Part shown: positions 59,839 through 64,000 of the stretch, in pieces | How the letters are laid out: the number at the start of each line of letters is the position of its first letter | Numbering within the stretch: position 1 is the first letter of the stretch | From: Piliocolobus tephrosceles | Taxonomy: Eukaryota; Chordata; Mammalia; Primates; Cercopithecidae | DNA length: 64,000 nucleotides | NCBI RefSeq assembly: GCF_002776525.5 | Contig: NC_045441.1 | Location: 64,124,952-64,188,951 of the forward strand | Reading direction: 5' to 3' | The notes under the pieces: model-generated | The model's input: the letters and a program-made list of their open reading frames with translations, nothing else | Databases searched by the model: none | Told to the model about the DNA's origin: nothing | Position numbers and translations under genes: made by a program

Positions 59839-61373
59839 TGGCATACGTGAAATTTATAAAGCCAGTGAGTTCAGAGGGGTCTACCGCATTATTTCCTGCA
59901 CATATGAAATTTCCTAATTAAAACTAGCCTTGAAAAATCTAACAACCCCCTTCTTACTAAGTCACCAATTCTAAATTCTTCTGCTTTGCTTTCCTCTGTA
60001 AATTAGTCCAACTTTTCCTCATCCAGCCTTAGCTCCCACGATCTCCCAAACCCAGCTACTTAAATCTAGACATTCTCACTTCTCTCTCAAATATTTCACA
60101 TCGATTCCCATCTATGTATATTCAAGTGCAGTCCACATTCCCTCCTATAATTTGTTCCTATTTAGGAAAGAGGAGGTTTGGGAATGAAGGTGGTATACAA
60201 CTGAAGGCAACAGGCAGTAAGTTGCTGATTCTCCACATGTTTATAACAGAAGGCAATGCTCTAGGTTCATCACACTCAGATGGTCTCAAATGTGAACCTA
60301 GATACTGCCCTACCCCATTTTCATGCCCAACTCCTAGGTGCACATACGCACACACATGCACATGCAAATACACATTCTCATTTGTAAGGGCCATTCCCAA
60401 AGGTAAAAGAAAACATAGATTCAACTGTCTAATCCAAAACAAATTTTGCACTTATTACAGCAACAGTGAAACTGTACATCATAAACTTGTTTGTGCTAAC
60501 CAATTTTCTAATAAACAACCAAAAGTATGTTGGATTTGTTCATTTAAAAAGTCAAAAACAATGTGTTTTCTTGTGTATGACTGGTGTTTCTAACACAGTA
60601 TTTTAAAAATCCCCCAAATACCCAATTTAATTTTTAAAATTATAACACCTAAAGATTTATAATATGCCTCTAATAAGATCTGATTATCAGTGTATCTTTA
60701 ACTTTACTAAAAAGAAGACTTTTAAAGATAATAATAAAACAATTTATTTCTCAGTAGTGATAATTATTTGTTATGGTTGGTTTGTAACTGTGAAGAGAAT
60801 AAGACTATATGAGGTCTTCCAAACCAGTGATCTAAAAATTGCTGATTCAAATAGTTAACTCTAACTGCATAATTAAAAAGCCTAAGTTTGTCACTAGAAT
60901 TTGCTAGACAAAAGGACTCCAAAGAATCTTTTGTTCTATTATAATAACAGTTTCCTTATGAAATCAACTGTAATAGAAAGTAAATGTACACCTATGACAA
61001 ACAGTTTCCTTCCCTTTGGGAGATACAATGCTGATAAAAAAGGAATTATGCAGCATCTGTTAATTCATTGCTAGTAATGTTTATATAAGCAAGGAAGCAC
61101 CAACCTTTCCCGTTTTCTCTTTAAGACAAAGAAAGACGAATCATATTAAAAGAATTTTAAAAAGAGAACTAAAGGAGCTGTAATGGAAAAGGTACACGAA
61201 AGCAAGATCATAAAACTGGTCATAAAAAGTGTCTAAAACTAGCATTTCTTCCTCAAGTAAACCCCAAGAGAAAGTGGCAATGGCAAAACTACAAGTGTAC
61301 ATGTGAATAGAGTCTAATGAAAGTGAATAAACAGGAAGGTGCTACAGCAAGGAACATAGAAATTCTCAGTCAG
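59839..61373. other. TSPAN13 intron 1, no gene; possible old LINE debris at 59940-60110
   Basis: The 159-codon frame at 60114-60593 and its antisense partner have no recognisable domain or conserved motif. A short CA-rich stretch lies at 60340-60375. Confidence 0.4.
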
Positions 61374-61672
61374 GCCAGGCAGAGTGGCTCATGCCTGTAA
61401 CCCTAGCACTTTGGGATGCCAGGGAAGGAGGATTGCTTGAACCCAGGTAGTTTGAAACCAACCTAGGAAACATGGCGAGACCTTGTCTCTACCAAAAGAA
61501 TAAAAAAAATTGCCAGGTGCAGTGGCAACCAACTGTGGTCCCAGTTACTTGGGAGACTGACTCAGGATAGCTTCAGCCCAGGAGGTCAAGGTTGCAGGGA
61601 GCTGTGTTCATGCCACTGCACTCCAGCCTGGGCAACAGAGCAAGACCTTGTCTCAAAAAGAAAGAAAGAAAT
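61374..61672 (+). mobile_element. Alu (AluJ-like)
   Basis: GGCCAGGCAGAGTGGCTCAT to CCTTGTCTC and an AAAGAAAG tail, strongly diverged. Confidence 0.9.
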
Positions 61673-61715
61673 TTTTAGCCACTGCTCACAGCACAAACAC
61701 AGAACACCACAGCAT

Positions 61716-61850
61716 AGGTGGGGCGTAGTGGTTCACATCTATAATCCTAGCACTTTGGGAGGCTGAGGCAGGATCACTTGAGCTCAGGAGTTTGGAGACC
61801 AGCCTGAGCAACTCAGCAAGACCTTGTCTCAAAACAAAAACAAAAGGAGA
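61716..61850 (+). mobile_element. Free left Alu monomer (FLAM-like)
   Basis: A single arm from GTGGGGCGTAGTGGTTCAC to GACCTTGTCTC, then (CAAAA)n and a (GA)n run, with no right arm. Confidence 0.8.
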
Positions 61851-62446
61851 GAGAGAGAGGACACCACGGCACTGAAGTACCTGGCTAGAGATCCTAATCT
61901 GTTCCTTTCATTTTATAGGTGAGGAGTAATGTGACTTTTTTTCTCCCTATAGAACTGCATCATAGCGCCTAGGAATATATTTAAGAAATTTTTTACACTA
62001 AGATGTAATATTAAAGACACTATTATAATGCATAAGAAATTGTAGTTCCTGCTTTATAGGCATATCAACAGGTATTTGAATAGCATTTCTTTAATTTACT
62101 TCCTATGAGATTTGGTCACACAGTGATGTGTTAAGCACCAGTAATGCCCTCCACTCATATGACCTTTCCATTAGTTAACTACAAAATGTTAAGCTTATTC
62201 ATTTTGTACTTTTTTACTTTTATCTGATTCAGAAATTTTGTCACATACACGTACATTCACATACAAGCAGAAGAGCATACTGTGTGTTGCCTAGAATAGA
62301 AGAACAAGAAATTCTACTTGGAATTAAGAAACTTAATATATTTGAGATCACTCTAGCAAACAGCATTGTTTTAACATTAAGCAACAAGTGTTTATGTATC
62401 TTTCGGATTGATATATACAATAATGGTATTAAAGAACAAAGAGAAC

Positions 62447-62768
62447 CAGTCGCGGTGACTCACACCTTTAATCCCAGCACTTTGGGAGGCTGAGGCGGGC
62501 AGATCACGAGGTCAGTAGTTCGAAACCAGCCTGGCCAGCATGGTGAAACCCTGTCTCTACTAAAAATATAAAAAGAAAAAAAAAAAAATTAGCCGGGCAT
62601 GGTGGCACATGCCTGTAATCCCAGCTACTCAGGAGGCTGAGACAGGAAAATCACTTGAACCTGGCAGGCAGAGATTGCAGTGAGCTGAGATCGCGCCACT
62701 GTATTCCAGCCTGGCAACAGAACGAGACTCTGCCTCAAAAAAATAAATAAATAAAAATAAAAATAAAG
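62447..62768 (+). mobile_element. Alu (AluS-like) with a long mid A-run
   Basis: ACCAGTCGCGGTGACTCACA to GACTCTGCCTC and an (AAAT)n tail. The linker is expanded (AAAGAAAAAAAAAAA). Confidence 0.92.
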
Positions 62769-63730
62769 AACAAAGAAAGATATATGCATAATGTTCTTTA
62801 TAATCCAGTATATGCAGGTGTTGAAATATTAAACCACTATACTAAGCCTTGCAGATGATGAAGAAATTGCTAGGATACGCTAGAATTAAGAATAGAAGAA
62901 CTGGGAAAGTTGCTGCCCAGAAGAAGAATGACCTCTGTCTTAGACATGTGTTGTTTTTGCAACCTAACACATATATTTCCAGTATGACCCTTAATGACTG
63001 GCCCCTCTGACCATCAGCAGCAGCAGACACACAAAATTCTGGCCTACCAATCAATCATGGTTGCCCATCCTTCTATCGACAGTGATTGATCCAAGGGATG
63101 GGTCCATAAGCCAACAGGGTCAATAGGTATGTCCTGTAAGATCGGTAAAGGAATATCGAAAGGAAAAAACAACAGGTTCGTCTGACCTAGCAAGCTATAA
63201 GGACAACACTGATTCTGCCAGTGGCCATCATGTACAGGGAAAGATCTAGCCCCCAAAAGAAACCAAGCAGAGGCAAGCTACGCTGAAAAGCAGATGAAAG
63301 GGGTGAGCGACTTCTGAGTCACTTGATCCCGCAAAACCTTATGACCCAACTATTGGATGTCCCAGTTATATGAGCCAATATGATTGTTTCAAGAACGTCT
63401 ATAACCCATGAAGTATCCTGATTAATACAAGCTTCACCTTGTGTTTATCACAATTTTTTAATACCTGAAAATTTGCACTGACCCTATTTACCTTCACCAT
63501 TGAGACCACCTTCCTTACCAACCCCAAATCTAAATTCTCACCTTGTCAATAAGTTTTTAAAACCATGAGCACTCCCTTTTAGCTGAAAAGACATCCCGAA
63601 AGCTTCTTACTCTGCCATCAAAAGAAGAATGGAATCAATGAGCCAGAGGAATGTCCCATCTTTTTTCTACAAATACCCTCCTTGGCGTTCCTAAATTTAA
63701 CACCGATATAAGTTTTACCACTGAGCAGGT
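62769..63730. other. TSPAN13 intron 1, unassigned segment
   Basis: Unusually GC-balanced compared with its neighbours, with small - strand frames (62842-63054, 63044-63256) but no family I recognise. Possibly an old LTR or DNA element. Confidence 0.35.
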
Positions 63731-63915
63731 CCGTGGTTGCCTGCAGACTAGGAGGGGGGTTTAGGGGTGGGAAAAAGGGATTTCAAAGAAGGATGAGGAG
63801 ATTTTCAGGGGTCTTGAATGTGGTCATGGGTTCACAGGTGTATACATATGCCAAAACTTACCAAATGTTACACTTTAAGTATATTCACCTTAATGTGTCA
63901 ATATTTCAATAGATC
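63731..63915 (+). mobile_element. L1M-type 3' end fragment
   Basis: 'gtcttgaatgtggtcatggg', 'ttcacaggtgtatacatatg' and 'ccaaaacttaccaaatgtta' match the common L1M 3' terminal segment. Confidence 0.65.
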
Positions 63916-64000
63916 TGTTTCCCCCAAAAGACAAAGCTTTACAAGGAAAGACATTTTAGACCATCTTCTGCCTGGTATGGAACAATTCATGGTACCTAGA

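Larger units (their letters stand above)
50561..64000 (-). other. TSPAN13: TSPAN13 intron 1 (partial; continues past the right edge)
   Basis: Exon 2 starts at 50560 after the acceptor TTTTTGCAG. No exon encoding the short N-terminal segment with its first cysteines, and no CpG-rich promoter, is found to the right. Human TSPAN13 is about 30 kb long, so exon 1 is expected roughly 10 kb beyond the window. The intron is largely interspersed repeats, listed separately. Confidence 0.75.

Noticed and set aside
60114..60593. 159-codon frame on the + strand
   Set aside because: No domain, no gene-like neighbours, inside TSPAN13 intron 1; it has an equally open antisense frame, as expected by chance.

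Overview
The window is nuclear DNA from an Old World monkey (Cercopithecidae; macaque, baboon and vervet cannot be separated here). It carries spliced vertebrate genes and is dense in Alu, L1, MIR, L2, MaLR-LTR and Tigger/Charlie repeats. Three young Alu copies (19046, 21659, 23035) share the 'gctcaagcctg' and 'gatccggccactg' variants that I know from monkey AluY lineages. By gene content it matches the human 7p21 AGR3-AGR2-TSPAN13 interval, read in the opposite direction to the human reference.

Layout: (1) 1-24129 is intergenic DNA upstream of AGR2, with repeats, a 400-base assembly gap inside a polypurine tract (5816-6215) and a 35-bp minisatellite (22022-22372). The neighbour expected upstream, AGR3, is not reached. 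(2) 24130-about 37340, + strand: the complete AGR2 gene, with a TATA-like box, a 5'UTR exon, seven coding exons giving 175 residues, and a 3'UTR. (3) About 37340-42600: intergenic, with the two genes tail to tail. (4) 43602-50560, - strand: TSPAN13 exons 2-6, coding for residues 22-204. Exon 1 and the promoter lie beyond the right edge, so 50561-64000 is TSPAN13 intron 1 and is filled with repeats.

AGR2 is an ER-resident protein disulfide isomerase-like protein of secretory epithelia. TSPAN13 is a four-pass tetraspanin. They are neighbours, not an operon, and nothing in the sequence ties their functions together.

Most notable: TSPAN13 intron 2 has a near-perfect U12-type 5' splice site and branch point, marking it as a minor-spliceosome intron. 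A decayed extra copy of the 3' part of exon 2, still carrying a U12-like 5' splice site, sits about 0.95 kb downstream in intron 3. No operon, phage, CRISPR or other new gene system was found. Apart from exon fragments of these two genes, the open reading frames are translations of repeats or chance frames. Repeat family names are from memory and were not checked with software.
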